Assembly: GCF_021462525.1 (NCBI RefSeq)
Contig: NZ_JAKEDT010000015.1
Span: 1-56,551 of the forward strand
Length of the DNA: 56,551 nt
Direction of reading: 5' to 3'
From: Thermus caliditerrae
GTDB lineage: Bacteria > Deinococcota > Deinococci > Deinococcales > Thermaceae
Shown: positions 1 to 9,559 of the stretch, piece by piece
How positions within the stretch are numbered: position 1 is the stretch's first letter
How the letters are laid out: each line of letters starts with the position of its first letter
The notes under the pieces: generated by a model
Seen by the model: only the letters and a program-made list of their open reading frames with translations
Database searches by the model: none
Told to the model about the DNA's origin: nothing
Made by a program: the position numbers and the translations under genes

Positions 1-30
1 CCCTGAGCCAGGATCAAACTCTCCAACAAA
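1..30 (-). rRNA. rrs: 16S rRNA, 5' end only
   Basis: The reverse complement reads TTTGTTGGAGAGTTTGATCC and continues into TGGCTCAGGG, the conserved start of bacterial 16S rRNA in the form I know from Thermus. The gene runs off the left edge of the window, so only the first 30 nt of the mature RNA are present. Confidence 0.97.
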
Positions 31-117
31 AAACGCCCTAAAGGCGTCCGTGGTTAGGTGTGTTGCCCTGTTCCCGCGCTTTCAAGATCCCCCGCCGGTC
101 CAACCGGCGCAACATTG

Positions 118-146
118 AATGTACCAGGGAGGAAGCCTTCTGTCAA
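118..146 (-). promoter_or_regulatory. rRNA promoter and leader
   Basis: On the minus strand TTGACA (146-141) is followed after 17 nt by TACATT (123-118), a near-consensus housekeeping promoter. It drives about 80 nt of leader (roughly 111-31) before the 16S gene. The leader has a GC hairpin CGCCGGT/ACCGGCG near its start and, just before the mature 5' end, a small hairpin ACGCC/GGCGT (47-33) followed by six T. The -35 box lies only 10 bp from the divergent deacetylase start codon. Confidence 0.85.
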
Positions 147-155
147 GATGGGGGC

Positions 156-827
156 ATGGTGGACCTCCTGGTGGTAGTGCCCCACCCGGACGACGAGACC
201 TTCGGAGCTGGGGGAGCGCTACTCCTCGCCAAGGAAGCGGGGCTCAGGACAGGAGTTCTCACCCTGACCCGAGGTGAGGCTGGAAGGACCCTGGGGCTTT
301 GCCCCCCCGAGCGCCTGGCGGAGGTACGGAGCGAGGAGCTCAGACGGGCGGCAGAGGTTCTGGGGGTGGACTACCTGGACATCCTCCCCTTCCCCAACGC
401 CCTACCCCAAGAGGTGGGAGAAGGGCTCCGTGGGCCCGCTACGGGCCAGGGCCTCCCTGATCGCCCGGAAGCGCAGGAGGCCATCCGGGAGAGGCTCCTC
501 GCCCTCAGGCCCAGCTTTGTCCTCACCTTTCCCCCGGACGGGATCAACGGCCACCCCGATCACGTAGCCACCAGCCGCTACGCCACGAAGGCAGCAGAGG
601 GCTTGGCCCAAGTGGTCTACTTCGTGCGGCCCGAAGGCCCCTGGCCCGTGACCCACCGCCTTCGCCTCCCCGAGTGGGCCCTGGTGAGGAAGCTCAGGGC
701 CTTGGCCCAGCACAAGACCCAGGCCCTCTCGGTGCTGGACTTCCTGGAGAAGCACCCTGAGCGGTTATGGAGCGAGAGCTTTTACTTCCCAGGAAGCCTG
801 GGAACAAAGGAGGGGCCATGGTGGTAA
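156..827 (+). CDS. bshB1: PIG-L/LmbE-family deacetylase, probable BshB1
   Basis: This 223-residue protein is a zinc-dependent N-deacetylase of the PIG-L family. The metal motif HPDDE is at residues 10-14 and a second motif GHPDH at 132-136. The likely reaction is deacetylation of GlcNAc-malate in bacillithiol synthesis; bacillithiol occurs in Deinococcus-Thermus, and the sequence matches the Thermus thermophilus TT1542 type as I recall it. I start at ATG 156 because upstream in-frame codons would run through the rRNA promoter. It diverges from the rRNA gene and overlaps the archease start by 10 nt, so the two are probably co-transcribed. Other PIG-L substrates cannot be excluded. Confidence 0.85.
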   Translation: MVDLLVVVPHPDDETFGAGGALLLAKEAGLRTGVLTLTRGEAGRTLGLCPPERLAEVRSEELRRAAEVLGVDYLDILPFPNALPQEVGEGLRGPATGQGLPDRPEAQEAIRERLLALRPSFVLTFPPDGINGHPDHVATSRYATKAAEGLAQVVYFVRPEGPWPVTHRLRLPEWALVRKLRALAQHKTQALSVLDFLEKHPERLWSESFYFPGSLGTKEGPWW

Positions 828-1237
828 AGCCTTTGGACCACACCGCGGACGTGGGGTTTGCCCTCGAGGCGGAAAGCCTGGAAGGGCTCTTCCAGGCGGC
901 CCTCCAGGGCCTTCTTTCCGCAATGTTCCAATCCCCCCCCAAAGGGGGCAGGAGGCGCCGGCGGATGGCCCTCGAGGCCGAGGACCTGGAAACCCTCCTG
1001 GTGCGCTACCTAAACGAGCTCATCTACCTGATCCAGACCAAAGGCTTCGTACCCGGGAAAGCCCGGGTAAGAGTGGTGCCCACGGGAAACGGTTTCCGCC
1101 TGGAAGCCACCTTGGTGGGCGAACCTTTCCAGGAGGCCTTCGGCTTCCAAGGGGAGGTGAAAAGCGCCACCTTTCACGGCCTTCAGGTCCGGGAAGAGGG
1201 CGGGCGCTGGCAGGCCCAGGTGATCCTAGACGTCTAG
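818..1237 (+). CDS. Archease
   Basis: A 139-residue archease, matching the family length of about 140. The N-terminal signature DHTADVGF is at residues 7-14, with the conserved acidic residue that takes part in metal binding. Archeases activate the tRNA ligase RtcB, promoting its guanylylation and turnover; no rtcB lies in this window. The start at ATG 818 has the strong ribosome site AAAGGAGGGG just upstream, inside the end of the deacetylase gene. Its 3' end overlaps the convergent plsX by 12 nt. Confidence 0.9.
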   Translation: MVVKPLDHTADVGFALEAESLEGLFQAALQGLLSAMFQSPPKGGRRRRRMALEAEDLETLLVRYLNELIYLIQTKGFVPGKARVRVVPTGNGFRLEATLVGEPFQEAFGFQGEVKSATFHGLQVREEGGRWQAQVILDV

Positions 1238-2206
1238 GGCAGCCAAGGCCCTTCGCACCCGGTCCATGAGGCCCCCTTCCACCAGGCGTTTGGCCCGGAG
1301 AAGGGCGTTTTTGACCGCCAGGGCATCGGCAGAACCGTGGCCGACGAAGACCGCCCCCTCCACCCCCAGAAGGGGCATGGCCCCGTACTGGGCGGGGTCC
1401 ACCCGTTCCCGCACCCGGCGCAAGGCTCCCCGGGCCAGAAGGGCCCCGAGCCGGGCCAGGGGGCTTGAGGTGAGGGCCTCCTTGACCCAGCCGAGGAGCA
1501 CCTTGGCCTCTCCCTCGGCGAGCTTCAGCACCACGTTTCCGGTGAAGCCGTCGGTGACCACCACCCCCGCGGTGCCCAAGAAGATGTCCCGCCCCTCCAC
1601 GTTGCCGTAGAAGCGCTCCCCCAAGGCCGCCTTGAAGAGGGGGTAGGCCTCCAGCACCAAGGCGTTTCCTTTCCCCTCCTCCTCCCCGATGGAGAGGAGG
1701 CCCACCTTGGCCTGGGAAAGCCCCGAGGCCTCGGCGTAGGCCAGGCCCATGGCGGCAAACTGCACCAAGAAAGAGGGCCTGCAGTCGGCGTTGGCCCCCC
1801 CGTCCAGGAGGAAGGTGCGTCCCCTTTGGCTTGGGAACTCCACCAAGAGGGCAGGCCGTTCCACCCCCTTGATCCGCCCCAGGGTAAAGAGGGCCGCGGC
1901 CATGGTGGCCCCGGTATGCCCCATGGAGACCACCGCCTGAACCTCGCCCCGCTTCAGGAGGTCCATGGCCACCATGATGGAGCTTTCCCGGCGCCTTCTC
2001 ACCTCGGTGGCGTGCTCCTCCATGCGGATCCAGTCGGGGGCGTGGCGGATGGGCAAGGCACCCCCCTGGCGGGCAAGCTCCTCCTTTAGGCGGGTTTCCT
2101 CCCCCACCAGGAGGACCTCCACCCCCTCCCTGGCCGCCAGAAGAGCCCCCTGGACCGTGACCCCGGGGGCCCGGTCCCCCCCCATGGCGTCCAGGGCGAT
2201 CCTCAT
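1226..2206 (-). CDS. plsX: Phosphate acyltransferase PlsX
   Basis: PlsX converts acyl-ACP and phosphate to acyl-phosphate, the acyl donor for PlsY in phospholipid synthesis; it is a peripheral membrane enzyme. The 326-residue length is usual, and the family start [14 protein letters not shown] and the later segments [12 protein letters not shown] and [12 protein letters not shown] are clear. The ATG overlaps the thioredoxin stop codon (ATGA, 4 nt), so translation is coupled to trxA. In many bacteria plsX sits with fab genes, which are absent here. Confidence 0.97.
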   Translation of the reverse strand: MRIALDAMGGDRAPGVTVQGALLAAREGVEVLLVGEETRLKEELARQGGALPIRHAPDWIRMEEHATEVRRRRESSIMVAMDLLKRGEVQAVVSMGHTGATMAAALFTLGRIKGVERPALLVEFPSQRGRTFLLDGGANADCRPSFLVQFAAMGLAYAEASGLSQAKVGLLSIGEEEGKGNALVLEAYPLFKAALGERFYGNVEGRDIFLGTAGVVVTDGFTGNVVLKLAEGEAKVLLGWVKEALTSSPLARLGALLARGALRRVRERVDPAQYGAMPLLGVEGAVFVGHGSADALAVKNALLRAKRLVEGGLMDRVRRALAALDV

Positions 2207-2535
2207 GCGCTCGGGGGCAGGTGCTTTTGGATTTTGGCCTCAAAATTGCGCTTGGGCTGGGCCCCCACCAGCACCTCCACCGGCTGGCCGTTCTTAAAGA
2301 GGATAACGGTGGGGATGCTCATGACCCTAAAGCGCATGGCGGTCTTGGGGTTCTCGTCCACGTCCAGCTTGGCCACCAAGAGCTTCCCCTCGTACTCCTT
2401 GGCCAGCTCCTCGAGGATAGGCGCGATCATCCGGCAGGGAGCGCACCACTCTGCCCAAAAGTCCACCAAGACCAGGGGGTGTCCCCCCAGGGTGTCGTCA
2501 AAGTTAGCGTCGGTAACCACAAGGGGCTTCGCCAT
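2203..2535 (-). CDS. trxA: Thioredoxin
   Basis: A cytosolic thioredoxin of 110 residues that reduces protein disulfides. The active site WCAPC is at residues 31-35, and the cis-proline segment SIPTV is at about 74-78. Length and order match classic TrxA with no extra domain or signal peptide. It is transcribed ahead of plsX with a 4-nt overlap. The upstream intrinsic terminator (2554-2582) isolates it from the S1-domain gene, so its promoter must lie in the short stretch just before ATG 2535; I see no clear -35. Confidence 0.97.
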   Translation of the reverse strand: MAKPLVVTDANFDDTLGGHPLVLVDFWAEWCAPCRMIAPILEELAKEYEGKLLVAKLDVDENPKTAMRFRVMSIPTVILFKNGQPVEVLVGAQPKRNFEAKIQKHLPPSA

Positions 2536-2553
2536 ACCCCCTCACTCTACGGC

Positions 2554-2582
2554 AAAACCCCGGGGGCATAAACCCCCGGGGG
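2554..2582 (-). terminator. Intrinsic terminator after the S1-domain gene
   Basis: On the minus strand a perfect stem CCCCCGGGG / CCCCGGGGG with a 6-nt loop is followed by TTTT. It lies between the S1-domain gene stop (2594) and the trxA start (2535). Confidence 0.8.
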
Positions 2583-2593
2583 CATCTTTGGGC

Positions 2594-2974
2594 TTAACGC
2601 TTCCTCTTGCCGCCGCCCTTCTTGCCCTTGCCGCCACCAAAGCCCCCGGTGCCGCGGAGGAAGCTTTTGAGCTTATTCTCAAACTCCGGGGACTGCTTGG
2701 GCAGACGGCGGGGCCGGGGGGGTGGGGCTCCCTCGGGGGCGGGGACCAGGTCCTTGATGGAGAGGTCCAGCCGCCCCTTGGCGTCCCGGCCCTTCACCAT
2801 CACCTGGACGATGTCCCCCTCGTTGAGGAAGTCCCGGACGTTCTTCACGAACTCGTGGGCGATCTGGGAGATGTGCACCAGGCCCTGCTCGCCGCCCGGG
2901 AGCTCCACAAAGGCGCCAAAGTCCGTCACCCGCACCACGCGGCCCTCTACGATGCTTCCCGCTTCGATCTCCAC
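2594..2974 (-). CDS. S1 RNA-binding domain protein
   Basis: A 126-residue protein with one S1 OB-fold domain at residues 5-75 (GSIVEGRVVRVTDFGAFVEL, then GLVHISQI), followed by a proline-rich linker and a strongly basic glycine/lysine tail ending GGGKRKR. The layout resembles the YugI / general stress protein 13 group, which associates with ribosomes or RNA; the exact role here is unknown. The start is GTG 2974, preceded by AGGAGAAGG. A TATAGT box on the minus strand (3018-3013) may be its -10 and lies inside the end of folK. Confidence 0.85.
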   Translation of the reverse strand: MEIEAGSIVEGRVVRVTDFGAFVELPGGEQGLVHISQIAHEFVKNVRDFLNEGDIVQVMVKGRDAKGRLDLSIKDLVPAPEGAPPPRPRRLPKQSPEFENKLKSFLRGTGGFGGGKGKKGGGKRKR

Positions 2975-3013
2975 TTTCCTTCTCCTCGCGCGGTCTTGCC
3001 CGCGATGCCCCCA

Positions 3014-3493
3014 CTATAGCACAAGGGGCCGCACCCCCTTGGCGTCCAAGGGAGCAAGCAACTGGGCGAAGGTCTGGCCTAAGAGGGGGTGCCGCCCCTC
3101 GGGAATGAGGTCGCAGAGGGGCACCAGGACGAAGGCCCGTTCGTGGAGCCTGGGGTGGGGCACCTCGAGGCCCTCCTCCTCCAGGACCCAGTCCCCATAG
3201 AGAAGGAGGTCCAGGTCAATGGTCCGAGGCCCCCAGCGCTCCTTACGCTCCCGCCCCAAAGCCCGCTCGATCTCGAGAAGGGCCTCCAAGAGGCGCTGGG
3301 GAGGAAGCCCTGTGTCCACCTCCGCCACCAGGTTCAGGTAAGGAGCCTGGGGCGGGCCCACGGGATCGGTTTCGTACACGGGGGAAAGCCGCAGAAGCCG
3401 GGTCTCGGGGAGCCGGGAAAGGAGGGAAAGGGCCTGTAAAAGATAGCCCGCCCGGTCCCCCAGGTTGGCGCCCAGGGCCACGTAGGCCAGCAC
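3014..3493 (-). CDS. folK: 6-hydroxymethyl-7,8-dihydropterin pyrophosphokinase FolK
   Basis: FolK transfers pyrophosphate from ATP to 6-hydroxymethyl-dihydropterin in folate synthesis. The protein is 159 residues, the usual size. Family landmarks are the start AYVALGANLGD, the segment SPVYETDPVG, the signature RWGPRTIDLDLLLYG (about residues 86-100) and PHPRLHERAFVL. The start is GTG 3493; it directly borders the palindromic repeat at 3501-3610. Partner folate genes are not in the window. Confidence 0.97.
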   Translation of the reverse strand: MLAYVALGANLGDRAGYLLQALSLLSRLPETRLLRLSPVYETDPVGPPQAPYLNLVAEVDTGLPPQRLLEALLEIERALGRERKERWGPRTIDLDLLLYGDWVLEEEGLEVPHPRLHERAFVLVPLCDLIPEGRHPLLGQTFAQLLAPLDAKGVRPLVL

Positions 3494-3500
3494 CTTCCCA

Positions 3501-3610
3501 GTTTAAGTACCCCGTCGTGGCTGGCGCCACGACGGGGGCCCCAAAGAAAGCATGGGCACGCCGCTTGGGCTTTGGCCGATGGAGCAGCTTTCGCACGCGG
3601 GTACTTAGAC
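3501..3610. repeat. Palindromic intergenic element, copy 1 (MITE-like)
   Basis: A 110-bp intergenic segment is bounded by 12-nt inverted ends GTTTAAGTACCC (3501-3512) and GGGTACTTAGAC (3599-3610), 11 of 12 matching. Inside is an 11-bp hairpin CCCGTCGTGGC (3511-3521) / GCCACGACGGG (3526-3536), followed by GGGGGCCCCAA and a GC-rich tail. The hairpin and tail recur at 7625-7680 with compensatory changes. Confidence 0.6.
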
Positions 3611-3611
3611 G

Positions 3612-3640
3612 TTGACAGGGACGTCCCGCCCTCCTACCCT
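3612..3640 (+). promoter_or_regulatory. lysJ promoter
   Basis: TTGACA (3612-3617), a 17-nt spacer and TACCCT (3635-3640) form a good housekeeping promoter. Transcription should begin near 3647, leaving about 90 nt of leader before lysJ. Confidence 0.8.
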
Positions 3641-3649
3641 GGAGAGGAG

Positions 3650-3673
3650 ATGGCCGCCCGGGGCAAAAGCTGA
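3650..3673 (+). CDS. Leader peptide MAARGKS (putative)
   Basis: Seven codons from ATG 3650 to TGA 3671-3673 encode M-A-A-R-G-K-S, with GGAG (3641-3644) as ribosome site. It is the first ORF after the lysJ promoter and contains one Arg and one Lys codon, the end products of the pathways in which LysJ/ArgD enzymes act. Its stop codon lies just before an antiterminator/terminator pair, as in attenuation systems. Too short to prove by sequence alone. Confidence 0.5.
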   Translation: MAARGKS

Positions 3674-3678
3674 GGGAG

Positions 3679-3723
3679 CCTGGGAAGCGTGGCTTCCCGG
3701 GCCCGCCCGGGGGCTTTTCTTTT
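3679..3723 (+). terminator. Attenuator: competing hairpins before lysJ
   Basis: Hairpin A pairs CCTGGGAAGC (3679-3688) with GCTTCCCGGG (3692-3701), nine Watson-Crick pairs and one wobble. Hairpin B pairs CCCGG (3696-3700) with CCGGG (3707-3711) and is followed by GGGCTTTTCTTTT, an intrinsic terminator. They share 3696-3700 and cannot form together. A ribosome reaching the leader stop would cover the left arm of A and favour B; stalling at the Arg or Lys codon would leave A free. Confidence 0.6.
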
Positions 3724-3734
3724 GGGAGGGAAGC

Positions 3735-6006
<2,272 letters not shown>

Positions 6007-6015
6007 ACTGTGGGC

Positions 6016-7623
6016 GTGGTTCCTTATGTTTTGGGCCTTTCCGCCCTCCTCTTATTCCTCGGCTTATTTCCGCCCACCGCCCCCTGGAGCGAGCGCTTCC
6101 TCACCCCTTGCGTGGCCCTGGTGGGGGGCGGTTTCCTCATACGCCAAAAAGAACGCTCTCCTGGCCTAGGGCTCCTCTTTTTGGGCATAGGTGACCTGGC
6201 CTGGACCCTGGAGGAGTTGGGCAACCTGCCCCGCGGACTCTACCTGGAGTTTCCCTATTTGATCAGCTACGCCGCCCTCACCTTCTGGCTCCTGAGCCTG
6301 CCCGGCAGGCCGCCCCGCCTATCCCTTGGCCTCCTTCCCCTGGCGCTGTTAGGCCTGCTCTCAGCCCTGAGGCCAGAGCTGGGCATCGATCGCATCTACA
6401 CCGCATGGGACGCCCTGCTCCTTCTCCTCCTCCTGCCCCGGTTGGAGTCCCTCTTCCAGGTGGGGTTAGGAGGGCGGGCCCTTTGGGGGGTGGGCTTCCT
6501 CCTCTTCTTGGTAGCGGACATGGCCTACGCCTTCCTGGAAGCGGCGGACGGCTACCCCACGGGCCACCCCGTCCACCTCCTCTGGACCTTGGGGTACGTC
6601 CTCCTGGCCCTGGGGGTGGTGGAGGAACGGGAAGGACACGCCTCCTTTTTGGGGCAAGCCCTGGCTCTGGGCAGTCTCTTTTTCATGCCCGCCGTCCTCC
6701 TCAACGACCCCACCCCCTGGAGTGTCCGGCTCCTGGCCCTCTACGGGGGGCTGGTGGGAGGGCTGGGCCTCCTCTATGCCCTCCACCTGGAGTGGCGACG
6801 CACCGAGGAGAAGCGGTTCCGCTGGACCCGCTTCTTGGAGGCGCTGGCCCGCCTTTCCCCCAGCGTGACCCAGACCCTGAGCCCAGAAGGGGTTCTCCTG
6901 GGGGCCCTGGGAGCAGCCCAGCACCTCCTTCCCCAGGCGGTGGGCCTCGAGGTGCGGGGAAGGCGGGGCCTGGTGGGGGAGCGTACCCCCCACTCTTTGC
7001 TCATCCCCCTAAACGGGGACGCCGCCTACCTCTACCTGCGCACCCCCCCGCAAGAACCCATACCCCAAGGCTTCCTCTCCCTCCTGGGGGAGCGCATCAA
7101 GCAGGTGCTGAAGCAGGTGGAGTGGGGTACCCTGGCCCTCACCGATCCCCTCACGGGCCTCCTGAACCGCCGGGCCCTGGAAACCGAGCTCCCCAAGCTC
7201 CTAGCCCTGGCCCGCCGCTACGGGGCCCCCGTGAGCGTGGTGATGCTGGACATCGACCGCTTCAAGCGGGTGAACGACACCTACGGCCATCCCGTGGGGG
7301 ATGAGGTATTACGCCTCCTGGGGCGCATTCTCCAGGCCAGCGTGCGCCGCGAAGACCTGGCGGTGCGCTACGGGGGGGAAGAGTTTTTGCTCCTCCTCTA
7401 CGGGGCCGACCGCGAAGCGACCAAGGAGGTGGTGGAGCGCATCCGCTACCGCTTCCGCACCCAACGGGTGGAGCCCATCCCCTACCCCCTCCCCCTCTCC
7501 GCGGGCATCGCCGGCGGAGAGGTGCCGGAAGGGGAAGCGCAGGTGGAGGACTGGATCCTGAAGGCCGACTACGCCCTCCTGCGGGCCAAGGAAACCGGGC
7601 GGGACCGGGTCACGCTGGCCTAA
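6016..7623 (+). CDS. Membrane-anchored GGDEF diguanylate cyclase
   Basis: About 535 residues. The first 260 form seven or eight hydrophobic segments, then comes a degenerate cytosolic region (about 265-365) and a GGDEF domain (about 370-535) that makes cyclic di-GMP from two GTP. The active-site loop is intact as GGEEF (about 453-457), and the inhibitory site RRED lies exactly five residues upstream, so product feedback is likely. I favour GTG 6016 because TAAACT (6004-6009) sits 6 nt before it and there is no ribosome site; GTG 6010 is an alternative. It follows lysK by a few bases, but no functional link is evident. Confidence 0.88.
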   Translation: MVPYVLGLSALLLFLGLFPPTAPWSERFLTPCVALVGGGFLIRQKERSPGLGLLFLGIGDLAWTLEELGNLPRGLYLEFPYLISYAALTFWLLSLPGRPPRLSLGLLPLALLGLLSALRPELGIDRIYTAWDALLLLLLLPRLESLFQVGLGGRALWGVGFLLFLVADMAYAFLEAADGYPTGHPVHLLWTLGYVLLALGVVEEREGHASFLGQALALGSLFFMPAVLLNDPTPWSVRLLALYGGLVGGLGLLYALHLEWRRTEEKRFRWTRFLEALARLSPSVTQTLSPEGVLLGALGAAQHLLPQAVGLEVRGRRGLVGERTPHSLLIPLNGDAAYLYLRTPPQEPIPQGFLSLLGERIKQVLKQVEWGTLALTDPLTGLLNRRALETELPKLLALARRYGAPVSVVMLDIDRFKRVNDTYGHPVGDEVLRLLGRILQASVRREDLAVRYGGEEFLLLLYGADREATKEVVERIRYRFRTQRVEPIPYPLPLSAGIAGGEVPEGEAQVEDWILKADYALLRAKETGRDRVTLA

Positions 7624-7624
7624 A

Positions 7625-7680
7625 ACCCCGTTGCGGCTTGCGCCGCAAGGGGGGCCCCAAGAAGCGGGGCGCGCTTGGCC
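7625..7680. repeat. Palindromic intergenic element, copy 2
   Basis: The hairpin CCCGTTGCGGC (7627-7637) / GCCGCAAGGGG (7642-7652) followed by GGGGCCCCAA and a GC-rich tail ending GCGCTTGGCC matches copy 1 at 3509-3574. Two stem positions differ between copies in a paired way (C-G to T-A and T-A to C-G), while one pair is lost here. It fills the gap between two convergent genes and lacks the outer inverted ends of copy 1. Confidence 0.6.
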
Positions 7681-7681
7681 C

Positions 7682-8293
7682 TTACTTCTTGGGCATCATC
7701 TTGGCCATGAGGGCCTCGAGGGCCTTCATGTCCTCGTTGAGGTGACCAAAAGCTTTACCCAAGGCCTTCAGGAGCAAGAAGAGGACGCCCAAAGCCTTCT
7801 GCACCTCGGGGTCAGAAAGCTGCTTCAAGACCCCCGTGAGGCCTACCCGGGGCGGATCCCGCATCACCTCGGGGGTGAAGGTCTCGGAGAGGCCCCGCTG
7901 CAGGGCGCCCGCCATCATGCCGATGGCCGCGGGCTCAATGCGGGAAAGGATGTCCAGGACGTTGGCCCCATGGGAGAGGAGCCTTAGGAGCTGGGGCTCC
8001 ATGAGCATTCCCAAGCCCTCCCCGAAGTTCTCCGAGAGGTGGCCCAAGAAGGCCAGGGCCCCCGATTTCTCCAGTTTCTCTAAGGTTTCCGCTAGCTTCT
8101 CCAGGGCCTCGGCCTGGTCCAGGAAGCGAGCCAGGAGGGAGATGAGCTGCAGGTTCTTGGGGTCCAAGAGAAGGCCCAGGTTCTCGGCAAGGGTCTCCCC
8201 GGCCCCCATCTGGGCCAGGAGGCCGAGCCCACTCTTTTCCAAGACCTCCTCTATCTGGGCTAGCCTTTCTTCCACCGTAAGCATCTTCTCCAT
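7682..8293 (-). CDS. DUF1641 family protein
   Basis: A mostly helical 203-residue protein with no membrane segment or metal motif. The segment RIEPAAIGMMAGALQRGLSE and the pattern of amphipathic helices place it in DUF1641, a family often encoded next to SQR-like flavoproteins or formate dehydrogenase-like genes. It lies 8 nt downstream of such a flavoprotein and is probably in the same operon, suggesting an accessory or scaffold role for it. The function is not established. The start could also be the Met at 8284. Confidence 0.75.
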   Translation of the reverse strand: MEKMLTVEERLAQIEEVLEKSGLGLLAQMGAGETLAENLGLLLDPKNLQLISLLARFLDQAEALEKLAETLEKLEKSGALAFLGHLSENFGEGLGMLMEPQLLRLLSHGANVLDILSRIEPAAIGMMAGALQRGLSETFTPEVMRDPPRVGLTGVLKQLSDPEVQKALGVLFLLLKALGKAFGHLNEDMKALEALMAKMMPKK

Positions 8294-8301
8294 GGCCCCT
8301 C

Positions 8302-9438
8302 CTACTCGATCAAGGTGGCGAACCAGAAGCCCTCAAAGAGCATCTTGGTCACCCGCACCCACTTGCCCACGGCCATCACGCCGCAGGAGGGCATGCCCGT
8401 GCCCGCCAGGAGCCGCTCAAAAGAGCACTGGGGCAGGAGGGCGTTGTCGCCAAAGTCCATGATGCACATGGCCACGGGGTTGAAGGGCTCGCCGATATAG
8501 GCCCCCTTGAGGTCGGAAGCGATGACCCCGGCCACGTACTCCCCTTGGAAGTGGGCCACCACCCCGGCGGGGGGCAGCATCAGGGAGGGGTTCACCGTGT
8601 CCCCGATGACGAAGACGTTGGGGAACTTGGTGGAGCGGAAGGTGGACTTGTGCACCTCGGGGAAGCCCTGAGGCCCCGCCAGGGGGGACTCCCGCACCAC
8701 CCGGTTGGGGGCGAAGGGCGGGGTGAGGATGAGGAGGTCGTAGGGAAGCTCCCGCCCGTCCTTGGCCTTCACCTTGCCCCCCTCAAAGGCCACCGGCTCA
8801 AACTCCCCGTGGAAGGAGATGCCCTTGGACTTCAGGATCTCCATCACCTTGCCGGAGATCACCGGGCCCATGCCCGCCAGGGGCAAGGGGTTCAGGTGGA
8901 AAACGTCCACGGTGCTCTTTTCCCGCACCCCCTTGACCTTCAGGGCAAACTCCGCCTGGCCGGCCACCTCATAAGGGGCGGGAGGGCAGGGGTAGTAGGG
9001 GGAGGAAACCCCCACCACCACCCTGCCGCCCTTGAAGCCTTTGAGGGCCTCCCGGAGCTTCAGGGCCCCCTCGAGGCTCCAGGGGGCGAAGCTGTCCTTG
9101 GCGGGAGCGGGCATGGCCTCAGCCCCCAAGGAAACGACCAGGTAGTCGTAGGTAAGCTCCCCGGCGCTGGTCCGCACCTTGTTGTTGGCCGGGTCCAGGG
9201 CCTCCACCGTGGCCTGCAGGTACTGGATGCCCCGTTTTTCCAGGTTGGCCAGGGGCCTCTTCACCTGCTCGGGCTCCCGCATGCCGAAGGCCACCCAGGG
9301 GTAGGCGGGCATGAACTCGTGGTAGGCGTTCTTGTCCACCAGGGTAACCTCTACCTCGCGGCCCAAAAGCTTCTTCACCTTGTTGGCCGCCACCAGGCCA
9401 CCCGAGCCGCCTCCCAGAACCAGAACCTTCGTCGCCAT
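8302..9438 (-). CDS. Sulfide:quinone oxidoreductase-like flavoprotein
   Basis: A 378-residue FAD-dependent pyridine-nucleotide-disulfide-fold protein. The dinucleotide site is VLGGGSGGLVAANKV (residues 6-20), and a second nucleotide/FAD segment FVIGDTVN is near 275. The cysteine in PYYPCPPAPYE fits one redox cysteine of SQR; a partner is probably one of the two cysteines in the C-terminal third (AMCIMD or PQCSFE). SQR passes electrons from sulfide to the quinone pool at the membrane. The alternative complex III encoded upstream could re-oxidise the quinol. A flavocytochrome-like or NDH-2 role is possible. The start has ribosome site GGGAGGTGG. Confidence 0.75.
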   Translation of the reverse strand: MATKVLVLGGGSGGLVAANKVKKLLGREVEVTLVDKNAYHEFMPAYPWVAFGMREPEQVKRPLANLEKRGIQYLQATVEALDPANNKVRTSAGELTYDYLVVSLGAEAMPAPAKDSFAPWSLEGALKLREALKGFKGGRVVVGVSSPYYPCPPAPYEVAGQAEFALKVKGVREKSTVDVFHLNPLPLAGMGPVISGKVMEILKSKGISFHGEFEPVAFEGGKVKAKDGRELPYDLLILTPPFAPNRVVRESPLAGPQGFPEVHKSTFRSTKFPNVFVIGDTVNPSLMLPPAGVVAHFQGEYVAGVIASDLKGAYIGEPFNPVAMCIMDFGDNALLPQCSFERLLAGTGMPSCGVMAVGKWVRVTKMLFEGFWFATLIE

Positions 9439-9450
9439 CTTCCACCTCCC

Positions 9451-9471
9451 GGGTACCCTTACCGTGTACCC
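9451..9471. promoter_or_regulatory. Inverted repeat upstream of the SQR-like gene
   Basis: GGGTAC (9451-9456) and GTACCC (9466-9471) form a 6-bp inverted repeat with a 9-nt spacer, 13 bp before the SQR-like start codon. It could be an operator; no regulator gene lies beside it and no clear -35/-10 pair is seen. Confidence 0.3.
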
Positions 9472-9517
9472 CTAAGTCCAGGATGCACCCATCCTCTTTG
9501 TGAAGGTAGGTGCAAAT

Positions 9518-9538
9518 GCCCCGCCCCCTGGGCGGGGC
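9518..9538 (-). terminator. Hairpin after the ACIII operon
   Basis: GCCCCGCCC (9518-9526) and GGGCGGGGC (9530-9538) form a perfect 9-bp stem with a 3-nt loop, 22 nt after the actF stop. The T tract on the minus strand is short (ATTTG), so termination strength is uncertain. Confidence 0.55.
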
Positions 9539-9559
9539 CATCCCTGGTTTAGGGAATCC

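Noticed and set aside
1020-2243. A 407-codon open frame on the minus strand over archease and plsX
   Set aside because: It is Gly/Pro/Arg-rich and runs antisense or out of frame to plsX, whose protein is clearly recognisable; high GC leaves such frames open by chance.
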